Below the pieces are notes generated by a model. It did no database searches. It was not told where the DNA came from and worked only from the letters and a program-made list of their open reading frames with translations. A stretch of DNA of 64,000 bases from Ferribacterium limneticum (GTDB lineage: Bacteria > Pseudomonadota > Gammaproteobacteria > Burkholderiales > Rhodocyclaceae): assembly GCF_020510585.1 (NCBI RefSeq), contig NZ_CP075190.1:809001-873000 (forward strand). The letters are read 5' to 3'. Position 1 is the first letter of the stretch. Each line of letters begins with the position of its first letter. The translations under genes and the position numbers were made by a program. Of this stretch, positions 12,991 through 23,282 are shown in pieces.

Positions 12991-14603
12991 TGCGGAACTG
13001 GCTTTCTTCGACCTGGGAGGCCAACTGGCGTTCATTCCAGTATTTCAACCTGTACCGGCTGGTGTTGGCTGCGCTGTTTTTTCTGGCCATTGTATTTCCC
13101 CACGACTGGACGGCCCGCCTAAATTTGCTGCCTTCCCCGTTGATGTTCGGGCTGACTGGCGGATACATGCTGGTCACGGTCGCGGGCTTGTTACTGGCAA
13201 CGCATTGGCAGCGGCGGTTCAACAGCCAGTTGTCGGCTCAGATGGTGGTCGATGTCGGCGTCGTCAGCTCGTTGATGTACTTGGCGGGCGGTGTCAGCAG
13301 TGGATTGAGCGTGTTGCTGCTGGTGTCGCTGGCGGCGGCCAGCCTGGTTGGACGCGGGCGCCTGGTCTTGTTCTATGCGGCGCTTGCGACGTTGGCAATT
13401 TTGCTGACCCAGATATACGGGATTGTTACCAAAGATTTTGACGAATCGTCGATTGTTCAGGCCGGGTTAATTTCCGCCGGTTTCTTCGCAACCGCGATAC
13501 TTGCCCGGTTGCTTGGGCAGCGGGCGATGGTAAACGAGGATCTGGCGCGCCGACGCGGCGAGGCGCTCGGTAACCAGATACTGATCAGCCAACGTGTTGT
13601 GGAGCGAATGCAGGACGGTGTGCTGATCATTGCCAAGCGTGGTGTGGTGAGTCATTGCAATCCGGTCGCCAGGGCAATGCTGGGCCTGCCAGGAGAGGAC
13701 GGGCAAGTCGAGTTGGCCGAGCAGGCGCCGATCCTGGCGCGCGCACTGCAGGCATGGGATAAGGATGGCGGCGATGAAGGCCTGCATTTTTGCGGTGCGG
13801 ACGGGCGTGAATTGCGGGCGCGGTTCGAACGGACGGCGAGTTTAGATGGTGAAGTACTGGTTTTTCTTGACGACGTCGGGCGTATCAAGGAGCGTGCCCA
13901 GCAGTTGAAATTGGCCTCTTTGGGCCGGTTGACCGCAAGCATTGCCCACGAAATCCGCAACCCTTTGTCGGCCATTGGCCATGCCGGCGAGTTGCTGCGC
14001 GAGGAACGTCGCGGCGAGATGCAGGATCGCCTTTTGCGTATTCTCAACGACAATGTGATTCGGCTTGACCGAATTGTCGGCGATATTCTTGAATTGGGTC
14101 GCCAGAGCCGGGCCGAGCCCGAGTTGCTGCGTGCCGACGAGTTTTGTGTCAGCTTTGTCGAGCATTTCAACGCGACAGAAAGCCTGTCGCCTGGCATCGT
14201 CCAGCTTAAAGAGATGTCGCCGCTCAATATCTGCTTTGATCGCTCCCATTTGCATCAGGTGTTGTGGAACCTCGTCAGCAACGCGCTGCGCCATTCGAGC
14301 CGAGGCCCTGGGGCTGTCCGGATCGAACTGGGCAGCAGCCATGGCGACGGCCGGGTAGAATTGCATGTGATCGATGACGGCCCCGGCGTTCCGGAAAACG
14401 TACGTGAGCAGATTTTCGAGCCATTCTTCACGACGCATACGCAGGGAACGGGTTTGGGCCTGTTCATCGCTCGCGAATTGTGTGCGACCAACGGGGCGAG
14501 CCTGGCGCTGGCGGAGTCGTTAGCCGGGGCGCATTTTATTGTTGCAGGGAGAAATGACAAGTGTCTGTTGCCAGAACCGAACGGCGCCCGCGCGGCGAAA
14601 TGA
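12990..14603 (+). CDS. pilS: Sensor histidine kinase PilS
   Basis: A 537-aa kinase. The N-terminal ~180 residues contain several membrane helices (VLAALFFLAIVF, VVSSLMYLAGGVSS, VLLLVSLAAASLV). A PAS region follows, then the HisKA box LTASIAHEIRNPLSAIGHA with the phospho-accepting His, and an HATPase_c domain (DDGPGVPENV, GTGLGLFIARELC). PilS controls type IV pilin transcription through PilR, probably sensing pilin in the membrane. ATG 12990 overlaps the preceding stop. The gene end overlaps the pilR start as ATGA. The operon order PP0621-pilS-pilR-ampD supports the assignment. Confidence 0.93.
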   Translation: MRNWLSSTWEANWRSFQYFNLYRLVLAALFFLAIVFPHDWTARLNLLPSPLMFGLTGGYMLVTVAGLLLATHWQRRFNSQLSAQMVVDVGVVSSLMYLAGGVSSGLSVLLLVSLAAASLVGRGRLVLFYAALATLAILLTQIYGIVTKDFDESSIVQAGLISAGFFATAILARLLGQRAMVNEDLARRRGEALGNQILISQRVVERMQDGVLIIAKRGVVSHCNPVARAMLGLPGEDGQVELAEQAPILARALQAWDKDGGDEGLHFCGADGRELRARFERTASLDGEVLVFLDDVGRIKERAQQLKLASLGRLTASIAHEIRNPLSAIGHAGELLREERRGEMQDRLLRILNDNVIRLDRIVGDILELGRQSRAEPELLRADEFCVSFVEHFNATESLSPGIVQLKEMSPLNICFDRSHLHQVLWNLVSNALRHSSRGPGAVRIELGSSHGDGRVELHVIDDGPGVPENVREQIFEPFFTTHTQGTGLGLFIARELCATNGASLALAESLAGAHFIVAGRNDKCLLPEPNGARAAK

Positions 14604-15916
14604 GCCGGGTCCTCGTCATTGACGACGAGGCGGATATTCGCGAACTGATCGATCTGACGCTGGTCCGCATGGGGCTGGCTACAGTGTGCGTCGGCTCGGT
14701 TGCCGAGGCGCGGGCTGCCCTCGATAGCGATGTCTTTCAGCTTTGCCTGACCGATATGCGCCTGCCGGATGGCGATGGTCTGGAGATTGTTCGCTGTATT
14801 ACCGAACATCATCAGCAGACGCCGGTGGCCGTGATTACTGCTTACGGCAGTGCGGAAAATGCAGTGGCTGCCCTGAAGGCCGGTGCCTTCGATTATTTGG
14901 CCAAGCCGGTGGGCCTTGAGCAGTTGCGCGCCCTCGTCAAGTCGGCACTGCGTCTGCCGGGTGGCGGGCAGGATAGCGAGAATCCGCTGCAGTCTCTGAT
15001 CGGCGATTCGCCAAGCATGCAACAGGTACGGGCGATGATCGAAAAGCTGGCGCGTAGCCAGGCGCCAATTTATATTTCCGGAGAGTCGGGTAGCGGCAAG
15101 GAACTGGCGGCACGGCTGATCCATGGCCGAAGCGCGCGGGCGGCCGGCACTTTTGTCCCGGTGAACTGCGGGGCGATTCCGGAAAACCTCATGGAAAGCG
15201 AGTTCTTTGGCTATCGCAAAGGCGCCTTTACCGGTGCCGATAGTGAGCGCGAGGGCTTTTTCCAGGCCGCCCATGGTGGCACGCTATTCCTTGATGAAGT
15301 CGCCGATCTGCCGCTGGCCATGCAGGTCAAGCTGTTGCGCGCCATTCAGGAAAAGCGCGTGCGCAAGGTGGGGAGCGTTGCCGAGGAGCCGGTCGATGTC
15401 CGGATCATCTGTGCCACGCACAAAAATCTGCGTGAGCTGGTGGACCGGGGCGCCTTCCGTCAGGACTTGTATTACCGGCTAAATGTCATCGAGCTACGGA
15501 TGCCGCCGTTGCGCGAGCGTATGGAGGATATCGTGCCGCTGGTCGATGCCATCCTGCGCCGGGTCTTCGGCGATGCGCCACCCAAGCTGTCGAGCGGTGC
15601 GGTCAAGGCGCTGTCGTTTTACTCCTTTCCGGGCAATGTCCGCGAACTGGAAAATATTCTCGAGCGGGCAACGGCGCTTTGTTCTGGTGACCTGATTGAG
15701 GTCGAGGACTTACATCTTGGCCCGGAAGAGATGTCAGGAGTCGAGGATCAAGGGCGTGGCAGTGAAACGCTCGACGAATACCTCAATCGCCTCGAGCGTC
15801 AGGCCATTCTCGAAGCCCTGCAGAAAGCCGAAGGCAACCGCACCGCGGCAGCTCGCCTACTCGGGGTGACCTTCCGCTCGATGCGCTATCGTCTTGAGCG
15901 CTTGGGCATCGAGTGA
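14600..15916 (+). CDS. pilR: Sigma-54 response regulator PilR
   Basis: A 438-aa NtrC-type activator. The receiver domain has the acid pocket (VLVIDDEAD) and phospho-Asp (LTDMRLPDGDG). The AAA+ domain has Walker A GESGSGKE, the sigma-54 contact GAFTGA and Walker [13 protein letters not shown]. The C-terminal Fis helix-turn-helix is NRTAAARLLGVTFRSMRYRL. It drives sigma-54-dependent pilin expression on phosphorylation by PilS. The start at 14600 overlaps the pilS stop; an upstream TTG-type start would add 13 residues before the receiver. The stop overlaps the ampD start. Confidence 0.93.
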   Translation: MSRVLVIDDEADIRELIDLTLVRMGLATVCVGSVAEARAALDSDVFQLCLTDMRLPDGDGLEIVRCITEHHQQTPVAVITAYGSAENAVAALKAGAFDYLAKPVGLEQLRALVKSALRLPGGGQDSENPLQSLIGDSPSMQQVRAMIEKLARSQAPIYISGESGSGKELAARLIHGRSARAAGTFVPVNCGAIPENLMESEFFGYRKGAFTGADSEREGFFQAAHGGTLFLDEVADLPLAMQVKLLRAIQEKRVRKVGSVAEEPVDVRIICATHKNLRELVDRGAFRQDLYYRLNVIELRMPPLRERMEDIVPLVDAILRRVFGDAPPKLSSGAVKALSFYSFPGNVRELENILERATALCSGDLIEVEDLHLGPEEMSGVEDQGRGSETLDEYLNRLERQAILEALQKAEGNRTAAARLLGVTFRSMRYRLERLGIE

Positions 15917-16482
15917 TGTCGTGGCAGCCTGATGGTTGGCTGGATGGGGTGGGCTGGCTGCCTTCTCCCAACTTTGGTGAGCGGCCGGCTGGCGAGCCAG
16001 TGTCGCTGGTGGTCATTCACAACATCAGCCTGCCGCCTGACGAGTTCGGTGGTGACTGGGTCGAGGATTTTTTCCTTAATCGGCTCGATCCTACGGTCAA
16101 CCGGTATTTTTCGACAATTTTCAAATTGCAGGTCTCGGCCCATTTTTACGTTCGACGCGATGGCCGGGTCGTCCAGTTCGTCGGCTGCGACCAGCGGGCC
16201 TGGCATGCCGGGCAGTCGTGCTGGTGTGAGCGTGACAACTGCAACGACTACTCGGTCGGTATCGAACTGGAAGGCTCGGATACGCAGCCGTTCACGGCCG
16301 AGCAGTACGCGGCCCTGTGGGGTGTGCTCGATGCCTTGCGCGCGCGTTACCCGATTGCGGCCATCGCCGGCCATTGCCACATCGCGCCCGGACGGAAGAC
16401 CGATCCCGGGCCATATTTCGACTGGCCGGCTTTGAAAACGCGCTATCCGGATGTGGACTTACCGGCCGAAATAACGGCTTAG
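15916..16482 (+). CDS. ampD: 1,6-anhydro-MurNAc-L-alanine amidase AmpD
   Basis: A 188-aa cytosolic zinc amidase of peptidoglycan recycling. The Amidase_2 fold has the zinc histidine in VVIHNISLPP and the C-terminal GHCHIAPGRKTDPGP, which holds the second His and the metal/catalytic residues. It removes the peptide from anhydromuropeptides. ATG 15916 overlaps the pilR stop (TGATG). Its 3' end overlaps the convergent aminotransferase gene by 24 bases. Codons for PTVNRYFSTIFKLQ (16089-16130) coincide with a copy of the dispersed repeat, yet align with normal AmpD without a gap. Confidence 0.93.
   Translation: MSWQPDGWLDGVGWLPSPNFGERPAGEPVSLVVIHNISLPPDEFGGDWVEDFFLNRLDPTVNRYFSTIFKLQVSAHFYVRRDGRVVQFVGCDQRAWHAGQSCWCERDNCNDYSVGIELEGSDTQPFTAEQYAALWGVLDALRARYPIAAIAGHCHIAPGRKTDPGPYFDWPALKTRYPDVDLPAEITA
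16091..16130 (+). repeat. Dispersed 38-bp motif, copy A (inside ampD)
   Basis: The core CTACGGTCAACCGG is exact at 16091-16104. It is followed by a T-rich tract and ATTTTCAAATTG, a weak match to the second half. Plus orientation. Confidence 0.7.
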
Positions 16483-17619
16483 GCGTTCCGCCGCTTCGGC
16501 CAGCCGGGCTACATCTGTCGTGTAGGCGAAGCGGATATATTTTTCCGGTTCGTTGCTGCCGAAATCAAGGCCGGGTGTTGCGGCAACTCCGGTTTTCTCC
16601 AGCAAATCCTTGGCCAGCGTGTAGCTGTCATCGGCCAGCGCCGAACAGTCGCAATAGAGATAGAAGGCGCCTTCAGGACGGGCGGTGACGCGAAAGCCGA
16701 TCTGCTCCAGCGCCGGGGCGAGGAAGTCGCGGCGGCGACGAAACTCGGCACGTCGGATTTCGAGGAGGGCGATGGTTTCCGGCTCGAAGGCTGCCAGCGC
16801 GCCGTACTGGGCGGGTGTCGAGGGGCAGAGTGTCAGGTTCTGCGCCAGTTTTTCGACGTCGCGCAGGTAGGGCTCAGGGATGACCATCCAGCCCAATCGC
16901 CAGCCCGTCATCTGAAAATACTTGGAAAAGCTGTTCAAAACCCAGATATCGTCGCCGGCGGAGCAGGCCGTTGGGGCGTCGATTTCGTAGGTCAGCCCGT
17001 GGTAAATCTCGTCGACCAGAAAATGCCCGTTGTTCTCGCGGCAAACCTCGGCCAAGGCCTCGATCTCGGCCAGCGTTAGCAGGGTGCCTGTCGGGTTGGC
17101 CGGCGAGGCGACGAGCAGACCGGCGGTGCTCGGCTTCCAGTGCTGACGAAGCAATTCCGGTGTCGGCTGAAAGTTGGTTTCGGGGCCGACCGGGATGTTC
17201 TGCGGTCGCCCGTCAAAAGTGCGCAAAATATGGCGATTACACGGGTAGCCCGGATCGGTCAGCAACCACTCGCTGCCGGGATCGGCCAGGCAGGCAAAAG
17301 CCAGATTCAAGGCACCGGAGGCGCCATTGGTCACGGCAATGCGACTGGCCGGTACGCTAACGCCGTAGCGTTTGTGGTAAAAGGCGCTGATCGCTTGACG
17401 CAATTCCGGCAAACCAAGCGCCTCGGTATATTTCGTTTTTCCGCTTTTTATCGCGTTGACCGCAGCATTCGTGATGGGCTCCGGTGTCGGGAAGTCCGGT
17501 TCGCCGACTTCCATGTGAATGATGTCGCGCCCTTCGGCTTCGAGCTGGCGGGCGCGGGTCAGCAGTTCGACGACGTGGAAGGGTTCAATGTCGGCAAGGC
17601 GTTGGGCGGGGCGATACAT
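16459..17619 (-). CDS. PLP-dependent aminotransferase (class I/II)
   Basis: A 386-aa fold-type I aminotransferase. Visible marks are EVGEPDFPTPEPI near the N-terminus, VASPANPTG, LVDEIYHGLTY and the PLP lysine in NSFSKYFQMTGWRLGW; the arginine near the end (YIRFAYTTD) binds the carboxylate. The exact substrate cannot be assigned; aromatic or broad-specificity amino acids are likely in this subgroup. ATG at 17617-17619 follows GGAGAG; a TTG four codons upstream is inside that Shine-Dalgarno. Convergent overlap with ampD. Confidence 0.85.
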   Translation of the reverse strand: MYRPAQRLADIEPFHVVELLTRARQLEAEGRDIIHMEVGEPDFPTPEPITNAAVNAIKSGKTKYTEALGLPELRQAISAFYHKRYGVSVPASRIAVTNGASGALNLAFACLADPGSEWLLTDPGYPCNRHILRTFDGRPQNIPVGPETNFQPTPELLRQHWKPSTAGLLVASPANPTGTLLTLAEIEALAEVCRENNGHFLVDEIYHGLTYEIDAPTACSAGDDIWVLNSFSKYFQMTGWRLGWMVIPEPYLRDVEKLAQNLTLCPSTPAQYGALAAFEPETIALLEIRRAEFRRRRDFLAPALEQIGFRVTARPEGAFYLYCDCSALADDSYTLAKDLLEKTGVAATPGLDFGSNEPEKYIRFAYTTDVARLAEAAERLSRYFGR

Positions 17620-17635
17620 GCGGCTCTCCAAAACA

Positions 17636-17673
17636 GAACGGCCACCGGGTTTGGCGAACCCCGGTGGCCGTTC
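17636..17673 (-). terminator. Terminator after pckG
   Basis: A perfect 14-bp stem GAACGGCCACCGGG / CCCGGTGGCCGTTC with a 10-base loop lies 19 bases past the pckG stop. The following T tract on the minus strand is short (CTGTTTT), so read-through into the aminotransferase gene is possible. Confidence 0.6.
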
Positions 17674-17692
17674 ATCAAAGCACTAGCTTAGA

Positions 17693-19537
17693 TCAGGCTG
17701 CGCTCTTGAACAGCGCCATTTCGAACAGTTCGCGCTTCAGGGTGAATTCGCGCGGCAACTTTTCGCCCATCTTGTCGAACCACTCCTTGTGGCCGGCTAG
17801 TTCGGATTTCCAGGCATCGGCGTCAATGTTGGTCAGGCCTTCGAATTCAACCTTGGTGATGTCCAGACCGGTCCAGTCGATGTCTTCGAATTTCGGCATC
17901 CAGCCCAGTGCGGTTTCCTTGGCAGCAACCTTGCCCTTGCAACGCTGAACGATCCACTTCAGGACGCGCATGTTGTCGCCGAAGCCCGGCCACATGAATT
18001 CGCCCTTTTCGTTCATGCGGAACCAGTTCACGCAGAAGATCTTCGGAGCGGCATCGACGGTCTTGCCCATCTTCAACCAGTGGTTGAAGTAGTCGCCCAT
18101 GTGGTAACCGCAGAACGGCAGCATGGCGAACGGGTCGCGGCGGACAACGCCTTGCTGGCCGAAGGCGGCCGCAGTGGTTTCGGAGCCGAGGGTGGCGGCC
18201 ATATAGACGCCGTAGTTCCAGTTGAAGGCTTCGTATACCAGCGGCACGGTGGTAGCGCGACGGCCGCCGAAGATGAAGGCGGAAATCGGCACGCCGGCCG
18301 GGTCTTCCCAGGCGGCATCAACGGACGGGCACTGGCTGGCCGGCGCGGTGAAGCGCGAATTGGCGTGGGCGGCCTTCTTGCCGGCCTTGCCGTCTGCCGG
18401 CGTCCAGTCGTTGCCTTGCCAGTCGATCAGGTGATCCGGCGCCTGCTTGGTCAGGCCTTCCCACCACACGTCGCCATCATCGGTCAGAGCGACGTTGGTG
18501 AAAATGATGTTTTCCTTCAGCGTGGCCAGCGCGTTGAAGTTGGTCTTTTCCGAGGTGCCCGGAGCGACCCCGAAGAAACCGGCTTCCGGGTTAATGGCGT
18601 AGAAACGGGTGGTGCCATCCGTGTCGACACGCGGCTTGATCCAGGCGATGTCGTCGCCGATGGTGGTGATCTTCCAGCCGTCCAAGGTCTTCGGCGGGAT
18701 CAGCATGGCAAAATTGGTCTTGCCACAGGCCGACGGGAAAGCGGCCGCAACGTAGTTCTTTTCACCCTCCGGCGATTCAACGCCGAGGATGAGCATGTGT
18801 TCGGCCAGCCAGCCTTGATCGCGTGCCATGTTGGAGGCAATGCGCAGGGCGAAGCACTTCTTGCCGAGCAGGGCGTTGCCACCGTAGCCGGAACCGTAGG
18901 ACCAGATTTCGCGGGTTTCCGGGTAATGCACGATGTACTTGACGGTCGGGTTGCACGGCCACTTGCTGTCTTGCTGGCCGGCTTCGAGCGGGGCGCCGAC
19001 GGAGTGGATGCAAGGCACGAACTCGCCATCGCTGCCGAGCACATCAAAGACGGCCTTGCCCATGCGGGTCATCGTGCGCATGTTGGTGACGACGTAGGCC
19101 GAGTCGGTAATTTCGAAACCGATGTGGGCGATTGGCGAACCGAGCGGACCCATGCTGAATGGGATGACGTACATCGTACGGCCCTTCATGCAGCCCTTGA
19201 ACACGCCGTTCAGGGTGGTACGCATGACGGCAGGATCTTCCCAGTTGTTGGTCGGGCCGGCGTCCTCTTTTTTGGCTGAGCAGATATAGGTGCGGTCTTC
19301 GACGCGGGCGACGTCGGAAGGGTCCGAGCAAGCCAGGTAGGAGTTCGGGCGCTTGGCATCGTTGAGCTTAACGAAAATGCCGGCCTCTACCATTTCACCG
19401 CACAGGCGGTCATACTCTTCCTGCGACCCGTCGGCCCAGTAGATTCGGTCTGGCTGGGTCAGTTCGGCGATTTCGGCAACCCATTGTTTCAGGGCTTCGT
19501 GTTTGACGTATGCAGGGGCGTTCAGCGGTGCGGTCAT
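17693..19537 (-). CDS. pckG: Phosphoenolpyruvate carboxykinase (GTP)
   Basis: A 614-aa enzyme converting oxaloacetate and GTP to PEP, GDP and CO2 at the start of gluconeogenesis. GTP-type features are the P-loop [13 protein letters not shown], the kinase/metal segment [10 protein letters not shown] and [20 protein letters not shown]. Length matches the family. The start ATG (19535-19537) is preferred over a TTG 18 bases upstream, which sits in the GGAGAGAG ribosome site. It is divergent from the malic enzyme gene, so both anaplerotic/gluconeogenic enzymes share a 246-base control region. Confidence 0.95.
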   Translation of the reverse strand: MTAPLNAPAYVKHEALKQWVAEIAELTQPDRIYWADGSQEEYDRLCGEMVEAGIFVKLNDAKRPNSYLACSDPSDVARVEDRTYICSAKKEDAGPTNNWEDPAVMRTTLNGVFKGCMKGRTMYVIPFSMGPLGSPIAHIGFEITDSAYVVTNMRTMTRMGKAVFDVLGSDGEFVPCIHSVGAPLEAGQQDSKWPCNPTVKYIVHYPETREIWSYGSGYGGNALLGKKCFALRIASNMARDQGWLAEHMLILGVESPEGEKNYVAAAFPSACGKTNFAMLIPPKTLDGWKITTIGDDIAWIKPRVDTDGTTRFYAINPEAGFFGVAPGTSEKTNFNALATLKENIIFTNVALTDDGDVWWEGLTKQAPDHLIDWQGNDWTPADGKAGKKAAHANSRFTAPASQCPSVDAAWEDPAGVPISAFIFGGRRATTVPLVYEAFNWNYGVYMAATLGSETTAAAFGQQGVVRRDPFAMLPFCGYHMGDYFNHWLKMGKTVDAAPKIFCVNWFRMNEKGEFMWPGFGDNMRVLKWIVQRCKGKVAAKETALGWMPKFEDIDWTGLDITKVEFEGLTNIDADAWKSELAGHKEWFDKMGEKLPREFTLKRELFEMALFKSAA

Positions 19538-19783
19538 GGCGGTGTCTCTCTCCAAGTGGCTGATATTAGATAAGTTTCACGCCAGTCGCCGGGAGCTGCT
19601 GCCAAGACTTCGAGCGGCGCTGAGGCCGTCGGCTGGGAAGCCCGTAATTATGCATCAAAGTAGGGTAAACATCCACTTGACTTAACTGGGCTACGTGATT
19701 TCCACGGGTGAAAGCGCTGGTGTTGCATGGTATTATGTTCCGCGATTTGAAATTGCATTTCACAATACAAAATGGAGACAATC

Positions 19784-22063
19784 ATGGATTCTCGGCAACT
19801 ACGTGAAGCAGCGCTCTACTATCACCGCGAGCCCAAGCCGGGCAAGATCGCGGTCACCCCGATCAAACAGCTTACAAATCAATACGATCTGTCGATGGCC
19901 TACTCCCCCGGCGTGGCCTTCGCCTGCGAGGAAATCGTCGCCGATCCGCGCGAAGCCAGCACGCTGACTTCGCGGGCCAATCTGGTTGGCGTCATCACCA
20001 ACGGCACGGCCGTTCTCGGCCTCGGTGCCATTGGTCCGCTCGCTGCCAAACCGGTCATGGAAGGCAAGGGCGTCCTGTTCAAGAAGTTCGCCAACATCGA
20101 CGTCTTCGATATCGAAATCGAAGAGCGCGACCCCGACAAGCTGATCGACACCATCGCCTCGCTCGAGCCGACCTTCGGCGGCATCAATCTGGAAGACATC
20201 AAGGCCCCCGAGTGCTTCTACATCGAGAAGAAGCTGCGCGAGCGCATGAAGATCCCCGTCTTCCATGACGACCAGCACGGCACGGCGATTGTTGTCGGTG
20301 CCGCCATCCTCAATGGCCTGCATCTGATCGGCAAGGATTTGTCCAAGGTCAAGATCGTTACTTCCGGCGCGGGCGCTGCCGCCCTGGCCTGTCTCGACCT
20401 GCTGGTCATGCTCGGCGCGCCGCCCAGCAATATCTGGGTGACCGATATCAAGGGTCTGGTCTATGAAGGCCGTATTGAAGAGATGGATGAAATCAAGGCA
20501 CGCTACGCCAAGGTGACGGATGCCCGGACGCTCGGCGAAGTGATCGCCGATGCCGATGTCTTCCTTGGCCTGTCGGCCGGTGGCGTGCTGAAGCCGGACA
20601 TGGTCGCCAAGATGGCGGCTAACCCGCTGATCATGGCGCTGGCCAACCCGACGCCGGAAATTACGCCAGAACTGGTCAAGAGCGTTCGTAACGACGCCAT
20701 TATTTGTACCGGCCGCTCGGACTATCCGAATCAAGTTAACAACGTGCTGTGCTTCCCCTTCATTTTCCGCGGCGCGCTTGATGTCGGCGCGACGACCATT
20801 ACCGAGGAAATGAAGATGGCTGCCGTCAAGGCCATTGCCGAACTGGCCCGCGCCGAGCAATCCGAGGTCGCCGCCCGCGCCTATGGTGAAAAGGTCGCCA
20901 GCTTTGGTCCTGAGTACCTAATCCCGAATCCGTTCGACCCGCGCCTGATCGTCAAGATCGCACCGGCTGTCGCCAAGGCCGGTATGGATTCCGGTGTCGC
21001 GACGCGGCCGATCAAGGACTGGGATGCTTACATCCAGGGCTTGAACGAATTTGTTTACCACTCCGGCATGATCATGAAGCCGGTCTTCTCGCAGGCCAAG
21101 ATGGCGCCGAAGCGCATCGTCTTTGCCGAGGGCGAGGATGAGCGCGTGCTGCGTGCCGTGCAGGTGATTCGCGATGAAGGCATCGCCAGCCCCATCCTGA
21201 TCGGGCGGACCAGCGAAATCAATCGCAGCATCGAGGCAGCTGGTTTGCGCATCCGTGAGGGCGAGGATTTCGAGGTTATCCACGGCGATAACTGCGCCTT
21301 CTTCGACGAGCATTTCGAGGAATTCGCGACCACCTATCACCGCCTGATGGAACGCAAGGGCGTTTCGCCCGAATTTGCCCGCAGAGAAATTCGTCGTCGC
21401 GCCACGCTGTACGGTTCGTTGATGGTTCACCTCGGCTATGCCGACGGGCTGATTTGCGGGACCTTCGGCCGCCATGAGACACACCGTGACTACGTCGAAA
21501 GCGTCATCGGCAAGCAGCAAGGGGTGGATCGTTGCTACGCGATGAATCTGCTCATGCTACCCGGCCGCACGGTGTTCATTGGTGACACCTACGTCAATTA
21601 CGACCCAACAGCTGAGCAGCTAGCCGACATGACCCTGCTCGCCGCTCAGGAAATCCGCAATTTCGGTATCCAGCCCAAGGTGGCGCTGCTCTCGCATTCG
21701 ACCTTCGGCACGGCAAACACACCGACCTCGCTGAAAATGCGTGAGGTGCTGGCAATTCTCAACCAGCGGGCACCGGATCTCGAAGTCGAAGGTGAAATGC
21801 ACGGGGACGCGGCGCTCGATGAACGCATCCGCCAGAGTGCCTTCCCGAACTCCCGGCTCAAGGGGCAGGCCAACCTGCTGGTCATGCCGACGCTGGATGC
21901 TGCCAACATCTCGTTCAACCTGCTGAAAGTGGCCGCCGGTGACAACCTGACCATCGGCCCCATCCTGCTCGGCGCGGCCAAGCCGGTCAATATCCTGACG
22001 CCGACCGCGACGGTGCGACGGATTGTCAATATGACGGCACTGACCGTGGTTGATGCCGTATAA
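19784..22063 (+). CDS. maeB: NADP-dependent malic enzyme with phosphotransacetylase-like C-terminus
   Basis: A 759-aa MaeB-type protein. The N-terminal malic enzyme part ([31 protein letters not shown], the NAD(P) loop [16 protein letters not shown]) decarboxylates malate to pyruvate. The C-terminal ~330 residues are a phosphate acetyltransferase-like domain that in this family is regulatory and lacks enzyme activity. ATG 19784 follows GGAGA at 19775-19779; an ATG 12 bases upstream overlaps that site. Diverges from pckG. Confidence 0.93.
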   Translation: MDSRQLREAALYYHREPKPGKIAVTPIKQLTNQYDLSMAYSPGVAFACEEIVADPREASTLTSRANLVGVITNGTAVLGLGAIGPLAAKPVMEGKGVLFKKFANIDVFDIEIEERDPDKLIDTIASLEPTFGGINLEDIKAPECFYIEKKLRERMKIPVFHDDQHGTAIVVGAAILNGLHLIGKDLSKVKIVTSGAGAAALACLDLLVMLGAPPSNIWVTDIKGLVYEGRIEEMDEIKARYAKVTDARTLGEVIADADVFLGLSAGGVLKPDMVAKMAANPLIMALANPTPEITPELVKSVRNDAIICTGRSDYPNQVNNVLCFPFIFRGALDVGATTITEEMKMAAVKAIAELARAEQSEVAARAYGEKVASFGPEYLIPNPFDPRLIVKIAPAVAKAGMDSGVATRPIKDWDAYIQGLNEFVYHSGMIMKPVFSQAKMAPKRIVFAEGEDERVLRAVQVIRDEGIASPILIGRTSEINRSIEAAGLRIREGEDFEVIHGDNCAFFDEHFEEFATTYHRLMERKGVSPEFARREIRRRATLYGSLMVHLGYADGLICGTFGRHETHRDYVESVIGKQQGVDRCYAMNLLMLPGRTVFIGDTYVNYDPTAEQLADMTLLAAQEIRNFGIQPKVALLSHSTFGTANTPTSLKMREVLAILNQRAPDLEVEGEMHGDAALDERIRQSAFPNSRLKGQANLLVMPTLDAANISFNLLKVAAGDNLTIGPILLGAAKPVNILTPTATVRRIVNMTALTVVDAV

Positions 22064-22101
22064 GTGCATTCTTAAGTTATTCTTGTATCTATCTATTTTT
22101 A

Positions 22102-22129
22102 TTGATATTTCACGGCCTCCTGCTAAACT
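22102..22129 (+). promoter_or_regulatory. Sigma-70-like promoter of the PBP7-type gene
   Basis: TTGATA (22102-22107), a 16-bp spacer, TAAACT (22124-22129), 38 bases before ATG 22167. It lies in the only AT-rich stretch between maeB and the peptidase gene. Confidence 0.5.
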
Positions 22130-22166
22130 AAGGTAAAATCCGCGCGATGTTGGCAGGAGGTGGTGA

Positions 22167-23234
22167 ATGAAGCACAAATTGAAGGCAGCCTTGCTGGCCG
22201 TAGCCATGCTGGGACTTGGCGCCCAAATGCCGCTGGCGGCGGCGCCGGCCAATAAGGCAGAGCCACAGACGGCGAAAAAAGGTCACGTGACGGCAGCCAA
22301 AAAGGCGCCCGCGCAAGCCAAGTCGGCGGCAGAAAAATCGCCCCGGAAACTGGCTCGGAAGGCTGTTCCGGGCAAGAAGGCATCAGCTAGCGATGCAAGG
22401 AAATCACAGGTTGCGCACGGGTTGTCGGGAAGGCATGCTCGCCATGCCTCCATGGCCGATATGGATCCGGGACGTTTGGCGCTCTATTCAGCTTCGGCCT
22501 TGGTCATCGATCAAAGCAACGGTCAGGTAATGCTGGAGAAACAACCGGACATGGTGGTGCCGATTGCCTCGATCTCCAAACTGATGACGGCGATGGTGGT
22601 GCTCGATGCCAAGCTTGATCTGCAGGAAGTCATCGCCATTGGCGACGACGATGTGGACGGCCTCAAAGGCACGCGTTCCCGCTTGCCGGTCGGCACGACG
22701 ATGACGCGTGAAGCAGCCATGCTGCTGGCGCTGATGTCCTCGGAAAACCGCGCCGCGCACGCGCTGGGCCGGCACTATCCGGGCGGCATGCATGCGTTTG
22801 TCCTGGCGATGAACAAAAAGGCCCAGGCCTTGGGTATGTACAACAGTCGCTTCGAAGAGCCGACGGGGCTTTCCAGCAACAACGTGTCGACCGCGCATGA
22901 TCTGGCTCGCATGGTCGCTGCGGCGGCACGCTATCCGGAAATCCGCAATTTTTCGACGACGGCGGAAGCCAAGGTTGAGTTGAACGGGCACATCCGTGAC
23001 TTCCACAATACCAATGCGCTGGTGCGCAGCGACAACTGGGAAATCGGTGTTTCGAAGACCGGTTACATTTCCGAAGCCGGTCGTTGTCTGGTCATGCAGG
23101 CCAGGGTGGCTGACCGCCCGGTAGTCATCGTGCTGCTCGATTCACAGGGCAAGATGACGCGGGTCGGCGATGCAAACCGGATCAAGCGCTGGATGGAAAG
23201 CGCCAGTGTGACGGTGGAGCGCCGCCGGGTCTGA
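22167..23234 (+). CDS. pbpG: D-alanyl-D-alanine endopeptidase (PBP7/8 type)
   Basis: A 355-aa periplasmic serine peptidase of the S11 family. It has a signal peptide (AALLAVAMLGLGAQMPLAAA), then a Lys/Ala-rich linker of about 70 residues, then the catalytic domain with SxxK in PIASISKLMT, SxN in MSSENRAAH and KTG in VSKTGYISEAG. It cuts D-Ala-meso-DAP crosslinks in peptidoglycan. The long basic linker is unusual in length and may bind the wall or DNA-like polyanions. AGGAGG precedes the start. The transcript ends at the hairpin 23252-23280. Confidence 0.88.
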   Translation: MKHKLKAALLAVAMLGLGAQMPLAAAPANKAEPQTAKKGHVTAAKKAPAQAKSAAEKSPRKLARKAVPGKKASASDARKSQVAHGLSGRHARHASMADMDPGRLALYSASALVIDQSNGQVMLEKQPDMVVPIASISKLMTAMVVLDAKLDLQEVIAIGDDDVDGLKGTRSRLPVGTTMTREAAMLLALMSSENRAAHALGRHYPGGMHAFVLAMNKKAQALGMYNSRFEEPTGLSSNNVSTAHDLARMVAAAARYPEIRNFSTTAEAKVELNGHIRDFHNTNALVRSDNWEIGVSKTGYISEAGRCLVMQARVADRPVVIVLLDSQGKMTRVGDANRIKRWMESASVTVERRRV

Positions 23235-23251
23235 TAGCCTGACTGTGCACC

Positions 23252-23282
23252 AAAGGCCGCCGTGTGCGGCCTTTATTTTTTT
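23252..23282. terminator. Bidirectional terminator between pbpG and the IclR gene
   Basis: AAAGGCCGC / GCGGCCTTT (23252-23260, 23266-23274) with a 5-base loop and a plus-strand ATTTTTTT tail. It overlaps the stop codon of the convergent IclR gene. Confidence 0.85.

Noticed and set aside
13925..13941. GGCCGGTTGACCGCAAGC-like sequence in pilS resembling the dispersed motif
   Set aside because: It lacks the CTACGG part and the A/T-rich half and encodes the conserved histidine-kinase LTASIAHE segment.
18080..19279. 399-codon frame antisense to pckG
   Set aside because: Composition typical of the reverse frame of a GC-rich gene; pckG on the other strand is unambiguous.
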